From positions 6,538,550-6,602,549 of the forward strand of contig NW_006921532.1 in NCBI RefSeq assembly GCF_000340215.1: DNA of 64,000 bases, written 5' to 3'. Below are positions 11,502-25,298 of the stretch, piece after piece. A model generated the notes under the pieces. It saw only the letters and a list, made by a program, of their open reading frames with translations, was not told the DNA's origin and did not search any database. Each line of letters begins with the position of its first letter. Position 1 is the stretch's first letter. The position numbers were made by a program, and so were the translations under genes. The DNA is from Pseudocercospora fijiensis CIRAD86 (Eukaryota; Ascomycota; Dothideomycetes; Mycosphaerellales; Mycosphaerellaceae).

Positions 11502-12212
11502 AACAGAGCTCCCACAGATCTGTCACGTAGAGCTTTTTTGCACTGAATGATGAATTATGAGTGTACGATTGGGTTTTTGGCGTTGGATTTGGGAGATAGA
11601 CACTGTCGCATGCTGGGAATGGAATCGCTGCGCGCTGCGGGGACAGGTACCGTGGCCAAACAGCTCAGGAAGTAGACGAGCACTGTGCTCAGGCTCCACA
11701 GCATACGGTACTTGCGACGAACATGAATGAGAATTCTTGTCGCATACCATCTATATCGAATTTTATTCCAATCGAGCGACATCACAAGGCTCTCGTTCTC
11801 AAAGCTACATTTATATCAGGACTTCCAGGCAAATTTGTTGCCGTTCGATCGGTTGGAAAATGTGGGAAATTTCCGGGGGTATGACTCCGTATCGGTCTGA
11901 CGTCGAATAGAAGCGCAAAAGAAGGCCAAGAAGAAGGTTCTCTCAAACGCGGTACCGTAGCCGTAGCCGCTGTCCACGCGTCAACCGTTTTACATGTACG
12001 CGGGCGCTGATAAACCTGGGTAGGCGAAAGTCTCGATTTGTCTGATGATGATGATGGTGTACCTGCGTATCGGAAGAGAGGAAGGATCAGGACCAGGATG
12101 GGAAAGCAGGTACTGATGTATCGATAGTGGGTGGAGAAAGAAAGAGAGTGAGCTTTTTCTCTCAACTGTTGGGAATACTAGACATTCTAGACATTTCACT
12201 TGGCATGTGAGA
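11502..12212. other. Intergenic up to Helitron-like block
   Basis: About 710 bp of normal composition. Small open frames on the minus strand show no domains. TA-rich satellite DNA starts abruptly at 12213. Confidence 0.5.
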
Positions 12213-12240
12213 CTAGTGTTTATGTGGCTCGAAGAGCCAC
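12213..12240 (-). other. 3' terminal hairpin and CTAG end of copy A
   Basis: On the minus strand: stem GTGGCTC, loop TTC, stem GAGCCAC, spacer ATAAACA, then CTAG. This is the arrangement that ends Helitrons. Confidence 0.7.
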
Positions 12241-12299
12241 AAGTAAAGGCCGAAGAGCTATAAGTAAAGGCTAAGGCGACGAGCGGGGTAGGGTAAGCT

Positions 12300-15010
12300 A
12301 GATTACTATTAGAAACGCTTATAGTAAGATAGTCTAAAATATCTAAAGTAACTACTTCCGGAATACGCCTATAGTAATTACTATCTAGAATACCTATAGC
12401 GAGTACTATTCGAAATATCTATAGTATATAGTTCTTTCTAAGTAGGAACGCTTATAGTAAGTACTATCTATAAGGCGTATAGTAAGTCTAATCTAAAACG
12501 CCTAAAGTAATTTTAATCTAAAATACTTATAGGAATTCTAATTTAGAATACTTATAATACTAAGTACTATTTAGAACGCGTATAGTAACTCTAATCGGGA
12601 GCGCTAATAGTTAGTACTACTATCTATAACGCTTATACTAAGTTTTATTTAGAACACGCTATATAGTAATTCTAATCCGAAACGTATATACTAAGTCCTA
12701 TCCGGAACGCGTATAGTAAGTACTATCCGGAACGCGTATAGTAAGTACTATCCGGAACGCGTATAGAAAGTCTAATTCGGAACGCTAATAGTAAGTACTA
12801 TTAAGAACGCTTATAGTAAGTAGTACTATCTAAAATACCTACAGTAAGTACTATTTAGAATACTTATAGCAAGTTATATCCGAAACGGTTATAGTAAATA
12901 CTACTAAAAACGTTTATAGCGAGTACCCTATATAACGCCTACTACGAGTACCCTATAAAATGCCTATAGCGAGTACTCTATAGAATATATATAGCGAGTA
13001 GTACTATCCGGAACGCGTAGGATAAGCCTTATTTTAAACGCTTAGTATAGTTAGTCCTATATAAACCGGAACGCGTATACTAAGTCTAATCCAAAACGCT
13101 TATAGAAAATCTTATCCGGAATACCCTATAAAATGCCTATAGCGAGTACTCTATAGAATATATATAGCGAGTAGTACTATCCGGAACGCGTAGGATAAGC
13201 CTTATTTTAAACGCTTAGTATAGTTAGTCCTATATAAACCGGAACGCGTATACTAAGTCTAATCCAAAACGCTTATAGAAAATCTTATCCGGAATATATA
13301 AAGTAAGTCTAAGTCTAATCTAAAACTAAATACTTATATTAACTACTACGAACTATTTATAGCGAGTACCCTGTATAGCGCCTACTACGAGTACCCTATA
13401 AAACGCCTATAGCGAGTACTCTATAGAATATCTATAGCGTACTACTATCTAAAATACCTATAGTAAGTACTATTTAGAGTACTTATAGCAAGTTATATCC
13501 GAAACGCTTATAGTAAATACTACTAAAAACGGTTATAGCGAGTAGTAGTATTCGAAACGCTTATAGCGGTTACTATCCGAGATATCTATAGCGAGTAGTA
13601 CTATCCGGAACGCTTTAGAACGCGCTATATAGCAATTCTAATCCGAAATGCTTATACTAAGTCCTATCTAAAACGCGTATAGTAAGTACTATCCGGAACG
13701 CGTATAGTAAGTCTAATTTAGAACGCTAATAGTAAGTACTATTAAGAACGCTTAGGCTTATAGCAAGTAGTACTATCTAAAATACCTATAGTAAGTACTA
13801 TTTAGAATACTTATAGCAAGTTGTATCCGAAACGCTTATAGTAGATACTACTAAAAATGCTTATAGCGAGTAGCAATATTTGAAACGCTTATAGCGGTAA
13901 CTATCCGAGATATCTATAGCAAATAGTACTATCCAGAACGCTTATAGTAAGTCTAATCTAAAACGCTTATAGAAAGTCTTATCTTAAATATATAAAGCAA
14001 GTCTAAGTGTAATCCGGAACTGGATACTTATATTAAGTACTATCCGGATTCCGGAAGGCTTATAGCGAGTAGTACTGTCCGGAACGCTTATAGTAAATAC
14101 TATCTAAAGTGCCTATAGTAAATAGTATTCGAACTGTTTATAGCAATTACCCTATAAAACGCCTATAGCGAGTACTCTATAGAATATCTATAGCGTACTG
14201 CTGTCTACAACGCCTATACTAAGTTTTATTTAGAACGCGCTATATAGTAATTCTAATCTAAAACGCTTATAGAAACTCTTATCCGGAATATATAAAGTAA
14301 GTCTAAGTCTAATCCGAAACTAAATGCTTTTATTAAGCACTATCCGGAAGGCTTATAGCGAGTAGTACTATCCGGAACGCTTATAGTAAATACTATCTAA
14401 AACGCCTATAGTTAAATAGTATTCGCACTATTTATAGCAAGTACCTTATATAACGCCTCCTACGAGTACCCTATTAAACGCCTATAGCGAGTACCCTATA
14501 GAATATCTATAGCGAGTAGTACTATCCGGAACGCTTATAGTAAATACTATCGAAAACGCCTATATTCGAACTACCTATAGCGAGTAACCTATATAACCTC
14601 TACTACGAGTATCTTATAAAACGCCTATAGTAAGCACTCTATAGAATATCTATAGCGAGTAGTACTATCCGGAACGTATAGGACCCTATTATAATACTAA
14701 GAATAAGTCTAATTTAGAACGCTTATAATACTAAGTACTATTCGGAACGTATATAGTAAGTCTAATCCGGAGCGCTAATAGTTAGTACTACTATCTATAA
14801 CGCTTATACTAAGTTTTATTTAAAACGCGCTATATAGTAATTCTAATCTAAACGCTTATACTAAGTCTTATCCGGAACGCGTATAGTAAGTCTAACTCGG
14901 AACGCTAATAGTAAGTACTATTAAGAACGCTTATAGTAAGTAGTACTATCTAAAATACCTATAATAAGTACTATTTAGAACACTTATAGTAAGCTATATC
15001 CGATACGCTT
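12300..15010. repeat. 25-bp satellite array, copy A, left part
   Basis: Degenerate monomers beginning GGAACGCGTATAG and ending GTACTATCC. Perfect 25-bp spacing is visible at 12701, 12726 and 12751. Each monomer contains inverted arms ATAGTA/TACTAT around AG and the palindrome ACGCGT. In a 60-nt sample (12421-12480) I counted 14 TpA against 7 ApT and no CpA or TpG. Confidence 0.8.
12951..13296. repeat. 173-bp tandem duplication inside copy A
   Basis: 12951-13123 is repeated at 13124-13296 with hardly any difference. Copy B has the segment once (about 19727-19899), so this is a recent event specific to copy A. Confidence 0.85.
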
Positions 15011-15665
15011 AGCCTTTCGAGTATACCGCCTCGAGTAAATATCCCCGGATTAGGCGTAAACGACTATATAGCCTCGAGTAAATACTACCGGATCGGGCGT
15101 AAAAGATATATATAGTATCGGAAATACTACTATTATAGCGGCGAAGCCTTACGATACATACTACGACTACTATGTCCTCCGAACCGGTCGCGAACTAAGG
15201 AGTTTTAACGTTCCTCGGATATAGCTAATTAGAGGCGGCTTTTAGATCGTTTTAAGCCGTACTAAGCCTAAAGTAGACCTACGGTTTGTTAAGTTATTAT
15301 TATATTAGAGATAGCGTAACCGCGTAATACCGCCGCAAGCAAATACCGCCGGATTAGGCCTAAAAGTTAGATATACCCTTCCGGAATACTACTATCGCGG
15401 CGGCAACGCGTTATAATATAGACTCCGCGCAATACCGCCGCGAGCAAACACTGCCGGATAAGGTGTATACGACGAAGACGCCCTTTTCGAGACTACTATC
15501 GAAGTTATAGCTCGTCGCGGTATATACTGCGACGTCTACGCCCTTCCGGATCGTAGAGGTATTAACGTTCCTCGCGTCTACTAATTAGAGGCCGCGGTTG
15601 GCCCATTTTAAGCCGCACTAAGCCTAAAGGGGCCCCAACTTTTGTTAAGTTATTATATTTTAGAT
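15011..15665. repeat. Two internal GC-richer modules resembling the element 5' end (copy A)
   Basis: Two modules, about 15011-15310 and 15311-15665. Each ends (plus strand) with a version of ...gccgYactaagcctaaag... followed by tttgttaagttattat, the sequence that also forms the element's terminus at 18989. CCGCCGGATTAGGC-type motifs recur in each. Confidence 0.7.
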
Positions 15666-18600
15666 AATACTAAAAAGTAATATTAATCCGGAACGCGTTA
15701 TAGATATTAGAAAGCACTATTTAGAAACGCTTATAGCGAGCACTATTAGGAACGCTTATAGCAAGATAGTCTCAAATATCTATAGTAACTACTTCCGGAA
15801 TATGCCTATAGTAATTACTATCCGGAATACCTATAGCGAGTACTATTCGAAATATCTATAGTAAGTAGTTCTTTCCGAGTTAGAACGCTTATAGTAAGTA
15901 CTACCTATAAGGCGTATAGTAAGTACTACCTATAAGGCGGATACTAAGTCTAATCTAAAACGCCTATAGTAATTTTAATCTAAAACACTTATAGGGATTC
16001 TTATTTAGAACGCTTATAATACTAAGTACTATTCGGAACGCGTATAGTAAGTCTAATCCGGAGCGCTAATAGTTAGTACTACTATCTATAACGCCTATAC
16101 TAAGTTTTATTTAGAAGGCGCTATATAGTAATTCTAATCCGAAACGCTTATACTAAGTCTTATCCGGAACGCGTATAGTAAGTACTATCCGGAACGCGTA
16201 TAGTAAGTACTATCCGGAACGCGTATAGTAGGTCTAATTCGGAACGGTAATAGTAAGTACTATTACGAACGCTTATAGTAAGTAGTACTTTCTAAAATAC
16301 CTATAGTAAGTACTATTTAGAATACTTATAGCAAGTTATATCCGAAACGCTTATAGTAAATACTACTAAAAACGCCTATAGCGAGTAGTAATATTCGAAA
16401 CGCCTATAGCGGTAACTATCTAAGATATCTATAGCGAGTAGTACTATCCGGAACGCGTAGAACAAGCCTTATTTTAAACGCTTAGTATAGTTAGTTCTAT
16501 ATAAACCGGAACGCGTATAGCAAGTCTAATCCGAAACGCTTATCGGTATTCGAACTGCTTATAGCGAGCGCTAAGTACCCTATATAACGCCTACTACGAG
16601 TACCTTATAAAACGCCTATAGCGAGTACTCTATAGAATACCTATAGCGAGTAGTACTATCCGGAACGCGTAGGATAAGCCTTATTTTAAACGCTTAGTAT
16701 AGTTAGTCCTATATAGGCCGGAACGCGTATAGCAAGTCTAATTTAAAACGCTTATAGAAAGTCTTATCCGGAATATATATAGTAAGTCTAAGTGTAATCC
16801 GAAACTAAATACTTATATTAGGTACTACCCGGAAGGCCTAAAGCGAGTAGTACTATCCGGAACGCTTATAGCAAATACTATCTAAAACGCCTATAGCTAA
16901 ATAGTATTCGAACTATTTATAGCAAGTACCCTATATAACGCCTACTACGAGTGCCCTAAAAAACGCCTATAGCGAGCCGGAATGCGCTAATAGTAATTGC
17001 TATCCGGAATACCTATAGCGAGTACTATTCGAAATATCTATAGTAAGTAGTTCTTTCCGAGTCGGAACACTTATAGCAAGTACTGCCTACAAGGCGTATA
17101 GTAAGTCTAATTCAAAACGCTTATAGCAACTTTAATCGAAAACAACTGTAGGAATTCTAATTTGGAACGCTTATAATACTAAGTACTATTCGGAACGCGT
17201 ATAGTAAGTCTAATCCGGAGCGCTAACAGTTAGTACTACTATCTATAACGCCTATACTAAGTTTTATTTAGAACGCGCTATATAGTAACTCTAATACGGA
17301 TCGCCTATACTAAGTCTTATCCGAAACGCGTATAGTAAGTACTATCCGAAACGCGTATAGTAAGTCTAATATAGAACGCTAATAGTAAGTACTACTAAGA
17401 ACGCCTATAGCAAGTAGTACTTTCTAAAATACCTGTAGTAAGTACTATTTAGAATACTTATAGCAAGTTATATCTGAAACGCCTATAGTAAATGCTACTA
17501 AAAACGCTTATAGCGAGTAGTATTATTCGAAACGCTTATAGCGGTAACTATCCGAGATATCTATAGCGAGTAGCACTATCCGGAACGCCTGTAGCAAATA
17601 CTATCTAAAACGCCTATAGGCTATAGTAAATAGCATTAGAACTACTTTTAGCGGACACCCTGTATAACGCCTGCTACGAGTACCTTATAAAACGCCTATA
17701 GCGAGCACTCTGTAGAACACCTGTAGCGAGTAGTGCTGTACGGAACGCGTAGGAGTCGGTAGGACAAGCCTTATTTTAAACGCTTAGTATAGTTAGTCCT
17801 ATATAAACCGGAACGCGTATACTAAGTCTAATCTAAAACGCTTATAGAAAGTCTTATCCGGAATGTATAAATTAAGTCTAAGTCTAATCCGAAACTAAAT
17901 ACTTATATTAAGCACTATCCGGAAGGCCTATAGGCTAAGACTATAGCGAGCAGCACTATCCGGAACGCTTATAGTAAGTACTATCTAAAACGCCTATAGT
18001 TAAACAGCATTCGAACTATCTATAGCGAGTACCCTATATAACGCCTATAGCGAGTACTCTATAGAATATCTATAGCGAGTAGTACTATCCGGAACGCGTA
18101 GGATAAGCTAACTATTATCTATAACGCCTATAACAGGTCTAATTCAGAACGCTTATAATACTAAGTACTATTTAGAACGCGTATAGTAAGTCTAATAACT
18201 CTAATCCGGAGCGCTAACAGTTAGTACTACTGTCTATAACGCCTATACTAAGTTTCATTTAGAACGCACTATATAGCAATTCTAATCTAAAACGCTTATA
18301 CTAAGTCTTATCCGGAACGCGTATAGTAAGTCTAATTCAGAACGCAAATAGCAAGTACTATTAAGAACGCTTATAGCAAGTAGTACTGTCTAAAATACCT
18401 ATAGTAAGTGCTATTTAGAATACTTATAGCAAGTCTAATCCGAAACGCTTATAGTAAATACTACTAAAAACGCTTATAGCGAGTAGTAATATTCGAAACG
18501 CTTATAGCGGTAACTGTCCGAGATAGCTATAGCGAGTAGTCCTATCCGAAACGCTTATAGCAAATACTATCTAAAACGCCTATAGTTAAATAGGATTCGA

Positions 18601-18690
18601 ACTATTTATAGCGAGTACCTTATCTAACGCCTACTATAAGTACCCTATAAAACGCCTATAGCGAGTAGTACTATCCGGAACGCGTAGGAT
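15666..18690. repeat. 25-bp satellite array, copy A, right part
   Basis: Same degenerate monomer family as the left part, with ACGCSTATAG and TATCCGGAA blocks repeated throughout. No coding potential seen. Confidence 0.8.
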
Positions 18691-18989
18691 AAGCCTTTCG
18701 AGCCTACCGCTCCGAGCAAATACCGCCGGATTAGGCGCGAACGATACCGCCTCGAGCAAAAAACGCCGCCGGATTAGGCGTAAACGACGGAGACGGCCTC
18801 GGAAACACTGCTATCGCGGCGCCGGAGCGTTATAGTCGATCCTGCGACTCCTACGCCTTCCGGACCGCGCGAGAATCGAGAAATTTTGAAGTTCCTCGCC
18901 GCCGACTAATTAGAGTCGGCTTTTCGGTCGTTTTGAGCCGCACTAAGCCTAAAGGGGCCCCAACTTTTGTTGAGTTGTTATATTATTGA
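18691..18989. repeat. 5' terminal module of copy A
   Basis: A 299-bp GC-richer module that forms the minus-strand 5' end. It includes the ggggcccc palindrome and ends with aacttttgttgagttg and tattattga. Confidence 0.7.
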
Positions 18990-19017
18990 CTAGTGTTTAT
19001 GTAGCTCGAAGAGCTAC
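18990..19017 (-). other. 3' terminal hairpin and CTAG end of copy B
   Basis: Same layout as in copy A with stem GTAGCTC/GAGCTAC; the paired G-to-A and C-to-T changes keep the stem intact. Confidence 0.7.
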
Positions 19018-19079
19018 AAGTAAAGGCCGAAGAGCTATAAGTAAAGGCTAAGGCGACGAGCGGGGTAGGGTAAGCTAGA

Positions 19080-21628
19080 TTACTATTAGAAACGCTTATA
19101 GTAAGATAGTCTAAAATATCTAAAGTAACTACTTCCGGAATACGCCTATAGTAATTACTATCCGGAATACCTATAGCGAGTACTATTCGAAATATCTATA
19201 GTATATAGTTCTTTCTAAGTAGGAACGCTTATAGTAAGTACTATCTATAAGGCGTATAGTAAGTCTAATCTAAAACGCCTAAAGTAATTTTAATCTAAAA
19301 TACTTATAGGAATTCTAATTTAGAATACTTATAATACTAAGTACTATTTAGAACGCGTATAGTAACTCTAATCGGGAGCGCTAATAGTTAGTACTACTAT
19401 CTATAACGCTTATACTAAGTTTTATTTAGAACACGCTATATAGTAATTCTAATCCGAAACGTATATACTAAGTCCTATCCGGAACGCGTATAGTAAGTAC
19501 TATCCGGAACGCGTATAGTAAGTACTATCCGGAACGCGTATAGAAAGTCTAATTCGGAACGCTAATAGTAAGTACTATTAAGAACGCTTATAGTAAGTAG
19601 TACTATCTAAAATACCTACAGTAAGTACTATTTAGAATACTTATAGCAAGTTATATCCGAAACGGTTATAGTAAATACTACTAAAAACGTTTATAGCGAG
19701 TACCCTATATAACGCCTACTACGAGTACCCTATAAAATGCCTATAGCGAGTACTCTATAGAATATATATAGCGAGTAGTACTATCCGGAACGCGTAGGAT
19801 AAGCCTTATTTTAAACGCTTAGTATAGTTAGTCCTATATAAACCGGAACGCGTATACTAAGTCTAATCCAAAACGCTTATAGAAAATCTTATCCGGAATA
19901 TATAAAGTAAGTCTAAGTCTAATCTAAAACTAAATACTTATATTAACTACTACGAACTATTTATAGCGAGTACCCTGTATAGCGCCTACTACGAGTACCC
20001 TATAAAACGCCTATAGCGAGTACTCTATAGAATATCTATAGCGTACTACTATCTAAAATACCTATAGTAAGTACTATTTAGAGTACTTATAGCAAGTTAT
20101 ATCCGAAACGCTTATAGTAAATACTACTAAAAACGGTTATAGCGAGTAGTAGTATTCGAAACGCTTATAGCGGTTACTATCCGAGATATCTATAGCGAGT
20201 AGTACTATCCGGAACGCTTTAGAACGCGCTATATAGCAATTCTAATCCGAAATGCTTATACTAAGTCCTATCTAAAACGCGTATAGTAAGTACTATCCGG
20301 AACGCGTATAGTAAGTCTAATTTAGAACGCTAATAGTAAGTACTATTAAGAACGCTTAGGCTTATAGCAAGTAGTACTATCTAAAATACCTATAGTAAGT
20401 ACTATTTAGAATACTTATAGCAAGTTGTATCCGAAACGCTTATAGTAGATACTACTAAAAATGCTTATAGCGAGTAGCAATATTTGAAACGCTTATAGCG
20501 GTAACTATCCGAGATATCTATAGCAAATAGTACTATCCAGAACGCTTATAGTAAGTCTAATCTAAAACGCTTATAGAAAGTCTTATCTTAAATATATAAA
20601 GCAAGTCTAAGTGTAATCCGGAACTGGATACTTATATTAAGTACTATCCGGATTCCGGAAGGCTTATAGCGAGTAGTACTGTCCGGAACGCTTATAGTAA
20701 ATACTATCTAAAGTGCCTATAGTAAATAGTATTCGAACTGTTTATAGCAATTACCCTATAAAACGCCTATAGCGAGTACTCTATAGAATATCTATAGCGT
20801 ACTGCTGTCTACAACGCCTATACTAAGTTTTATTTAGAACGCGCTATATAGTAATTCTAATCTAAAACGCTTATAGAAACTCTTATCCGGAATATATAAA
20901 GTAAGTCTAAGTCTAATCCGAAACTAAATGCTTTTATTAAGCACTATCCGGAAGGCTTATAGCGAGTAGTACTATCCGGAACGCTTATAGTAAATACTAT
21001 CTAAAACGCCTATAGTTAAATAGTATTCGCACTATTTATAGCAAGTACCTTATATAACGCCTCCTACGAGTACCCTATTAAACGCCTATAGCGAGTACCC
21101 TATAGAATATCTATAGCGAGTAGTACTATCCGGAACGCTTATAGTAAATACTATCGAAAACGCCTATATTCGAACTACCTATAGCGAGTAACCTATATAA
21201 CCTCTACTACGAGTATCTTATAAAACGCCTATAGTAAGCACTCTATAGAATATCTATAGCGAGTAGTACTATCCGGAACGTATAGGACCCTATAAAACGC
21301 CTATAGCGTACTACTATTTATAGCCTATACTAATTTTTATTTAGAACGCGCTATATAGTAATTCTAATCCGAAACGCTTATACTAAGTCTTATCCGAAAC
21401 GCGTATAGTAAGTCTAATTCGGAACGCTAATAGTAAGTACTATTAAGAACGCTTATAGCAAGTATGTACTAAGTCTTATCCGGAACGCGTATAGTAAGTC
21501 TAACTCGGAACGCTAATAGTAAGTACTATTAAGAACGCTTATAGCAAGTAGTACTATCTAAAATACTAATAGTAAGCACTATTTAGAATACTTACAGCAA
21601 GTTATATCCGAAACGCTTATAGTAAATA
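19080..21628. repeat. 25-bp satellite array, copy B, left part
   Basis: Matches the left part of copy A almost base for base, lacking the 173-bp duplication and with a rearranged right end. Confidence 0.8.
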
Positions 21629-22273
21629 GTATACCGCCTCGAGTAAATATCCCCGGATTAGGCGTAAACGACTATATAGCCTCGAGTAAATACTACCGGA
21701 TCGGGCGTAAAAGATATATATAGTATCGGAAATACTACTATTATAGCGGCGAAGCCTTACGATACATACTACGACTACTATGTCCTCCGAACCGGTCGCG
21801 AACTAAGGAGTTTTAACGTTCCTCGGATATAGCTAATTAGAGGCGGCTTTTAGATCGTTTTAAGCCGTACTAAGCCTAAAGTAGACCTACGGTTTGTTAA
21901 GTTATTATTATATTAGAGATAGCGTAACCGCGTAATACCGCCGCAAGCAAATACCGCCGGATTAGGCCTAAAAGTTAGATATACCCTTCCGGAATACTAC
22001 TATCGCGGCGGCAACGCGTTATAATATAGACTCCGCGCAATACCGCCGCGAGCAAACACTGCCGGATAAGGTATATACGACGAAGACGCCCTTTTCGAGA
22101 CTACTATCGAAGTTATAGCTCGTCGCGGTATATACTGCGACGTCTACGCCCTTCCGGATCGTAGAGGTATTAACGTTCCTCGCGTCTACTAATTAGAGGC
22201 CGCGGTTGGCCCATTTTAAGCCGCACTAAGCCTAAAGGGGCCCCAACTTTTGTTAAGTTATTATATTTTAGAT
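21629..22273. repeat. Two internal modules of copy B
   Basis: Counterpart of 15021-15665 at an offset of 6,608 bp, with only scattered base changes. Confidence 0.7.
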
Positions 22274-25200
22274 AATACTAAAAAGTAATATTAATCCGGA
22301 ACGCGTTATAGATATTAGAAAGCACTATTTAGAAACGCTTATAGCGAGCACTATTAGGAACGCTTATAGCAAGATAGTCTTAAATATCTATAGTAACTAC
22401 TTCCGGAATATGCCTATAGTAATTACTATCCGGAATACCTATAGCGAGTACTATTCGAAATATCTATAGTAAGTAGTTCTTTCCGAGTTAGAACGCTTAT
22501 AGTAAGTACTACCTATAAGGCGTATAGTAAGTACTACCTATAAGGCGGATACTAAGTCTAATCTAAAACGCCTATAGTAATTTTAATCTAAAACACTTAT
22601 AGGGATTCTTATTTAGAACGCTTATAATACTAAGTACTATTCGGAACGCGTATAGTAAGTCTAATCCGGAGCGCTAATAGTTAGTACTACTATCTATAAC
22701 GCCTATACTAAGTTTTATTTAGAAGGCGCTATATAGTAATTCTAATCCGAAACGCTTATACTAAGTCTTATCCGGAACGCGTATAGTAAGTACTATCCGG
22801 AACGCGTATAGTAAGTACTATCCGGAACGCGTATAGTAGGTCTAATTCGGAACGGTAATAGTAAGTACTATTACGAACGCTTATAGTAAGTAGTACTTTC
22901 TAAAATACCTATAGTAAGTACTATTTAGAATACTTATAGCAAGTTATATCCGAAACGCTTATAGTAAATACTACTAAAAACGCCTATAGCGAGTAGTAAT
23001 ATTCGAAACGCCTATAGCGGTAACTATCTAAGATATCTATAGCGAGTAGTACTATCCGGAACGCGTAGAACAAGCCTTATTTTAAACGCTTAGTATAGTT
23101 AGTTCTATATAAACCGGAACGCGTATAGCAAGTCTAATCCGAAACGCTTATCGGTATTCGAACTGCTTATAGCGAGCGCTAAGTACCCTATATAACGCCT
23201 ACTACGAGTACCTTATAAAACGCCTATAGCGAGTACTCTATAGAATACCTATAGCGAGTAGTACTATCCGGAACGCGTAGGATAAGCCTTATTTTAAACG
23301 CTTAGTATAGTTAGTCCTATATAGGCCGGAACGCGTATAGCAAGTCTAATTTAAAACGCTTATAGAAAGTCTTATCCGGAATATATATAGTAAGTCTAAG
23401 TGTAATCCGAAACTAAATACTTATATTAGGTACTACCCGGAAGGCCTAAAGCGAGTAGTACTATCCGGAACGCTTATAGCAAATACTATCTAAAACGCCT
23501 ATAGCTAAATAGTATTCGAACTATTTATAGCAAGTACCCTATATAACGCCTACTACGAGTGCCCTAAAAAACGCCTATAGCGAGCCGGAATGCGCCAATA
23601 GTAATTGCTATCCGGAATACCTATAGCGAGTACTATTCGAAATATCTATAGTAAGTAGTTCTTTCCGAGTCGGAACACTTATAGCAAGTACTGCCTACAA
23701 GGCGTATAGTAAGTCTAATTCAAAACGCTTATAGCAACTTTAATCGAAAACAACTATAGGAATTCTAATTTGGAACGCTTATAATACTAAGTACTATTCG
23801 GAACGCGTATAGTAAGTCTAATCCGGAGCGCTAACAGTTAGTACTACTATCTATAACGCCTATACTAAGTTTTATTTAGAACGCGCTATATAGTAACTCT
23901 AATACGGATCGCCTATACTAAGTCTTATCCGAAACGCGTATAGTAAGTACTATCCGAAACGCGTATAGTAAGTCTAATATAGAACGCTAATAGTAAGTAC
24001 TACTAAGAACGCCTATAGCAAGTAGTACTTTCTAAAATACCTGTAGTAAGTACTATTTAGAATACTTATAGCAAGTTATATCTGAAACGCCTATAGTAAA
24101 TGCTACTAAAAACGCTTATAGCGAGTAGTATTATTCGAAACGCTTATAGCGGTAACTATCCGAGATATCTATAGCAAGTAGCACTATCCGGAACGCCTGT
24201 AGCAAATACTATCTAAAACGCCTATAGGCTATAGTAAATAGCATTAGAACTACTTTTAGCGGACACCCTGTGTAACGCCTGCTACGAGTACCTTATAAAA
24301 CGCCTATAGCGAGCACTCTGTAGAACACCTGTAGCGAGTAGTGCTATACGGAACGCGTAGGAGTCGGTAGGACAAGCCTTATTTTAAACGCTTAGTATAG
24401 TTAGTCCTATATAAACCGGAACGCGTATACTAAGTCTAATCTAAAACGCTTATAGAAAGTCTTATCCGGAATATATAAATTAAGTCTAAGTCTAATCCGA
24501 AACTAAATACTTATATTAAGCACTATCCGGAAGGCCTATAGGCTAAGACTATAGCGAGCAGCACTATCCGGAACGCTTATAGTAAGTACTATCTAAAACG
24601 CCTATAGTTAAACAGCATTCGAACTATCTATAGCGAGTACCCTATATAACGCCTATAGCGAGTACTCTATAGAATATCTATAGCGAGTAGTACTATCCGG
24701 AACGCGTAGGATAAGCTAACTATTATCTATAACGCCTATAACAGGTCTAATTCAGAACGCTTATAATACTAAGTACTATTTAGAACGCGTATAGTAAGTC
24801 TAATAACTCTAATCCGGAGCGCTAATAGTTAGTACTACTGTCTATAACGCCTATACTAAGTTTCATTTAGAACGCACTATATAGCAATTCTAATCTAAAA
24901 CGCTTATACTAAGTCTTATCCGGAACGCGTATAGTAAGTCTAATTCAGAACGCAAATAGCAAGTACTATTAAGAACGCTTATAGCAAGTAGTACTATCTA
25001 AAATACCTATAGTAAGTGCTATTTAGAATACTTATAGCAAGTCTAATCCGAAACGCTTATAGTAAATACTACTAAAAACGCTTATAGCGAGTAGTAATAT
25101 TCGAAACGCTTATAGCGGTAACTATCCGAGATAGCTATAGCGAGTAGTCCTATCCGAAACGCTTATAGCAAATACTATCTAAAACGCCTATAGTTAAATA

Positions 25201-25298
25201 GGATTCGAACTATTTATAGCGAGTACCTTATCTAACGCCTACTATAAGTACCCTATAAAACGCCTATAGCGAGTAGTACTATCCGGAACGCGTAGGAT
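22274..25298. repeat. 25-bp satellite array, copy B, right part
   Basis: Counterpart of 15666-18690. The differences I noticed are mainly C/T or G/A transitions. Confidence 0.8.

Larger units (their letters stand above)
12213..18989 (-). mobile_element. Helitron-like non-autonomous element, copy A
   Basis: Read on the minus strand, the 6,777-bp unit starts with TC (18989) and ends CTAG (12213). Just before that end comes a perfect 7-bp stem (GTGGCTC/GAGCCAC), a 3-nt loop and a 7-nt spacer; the next host base is T. The TC start, 3' hairpin, CTRR end and lack of target duplication are the Helitron terminal signature. No Rep/helicase gene is visible: the interior is a degenerate 25-bp satellite plus GC-richer modules. 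The 5' flanking host base is G rather than the usual A. It abuts copy B with no base between. RIP-type TA enrichment is strong. Confidence 0.68.
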
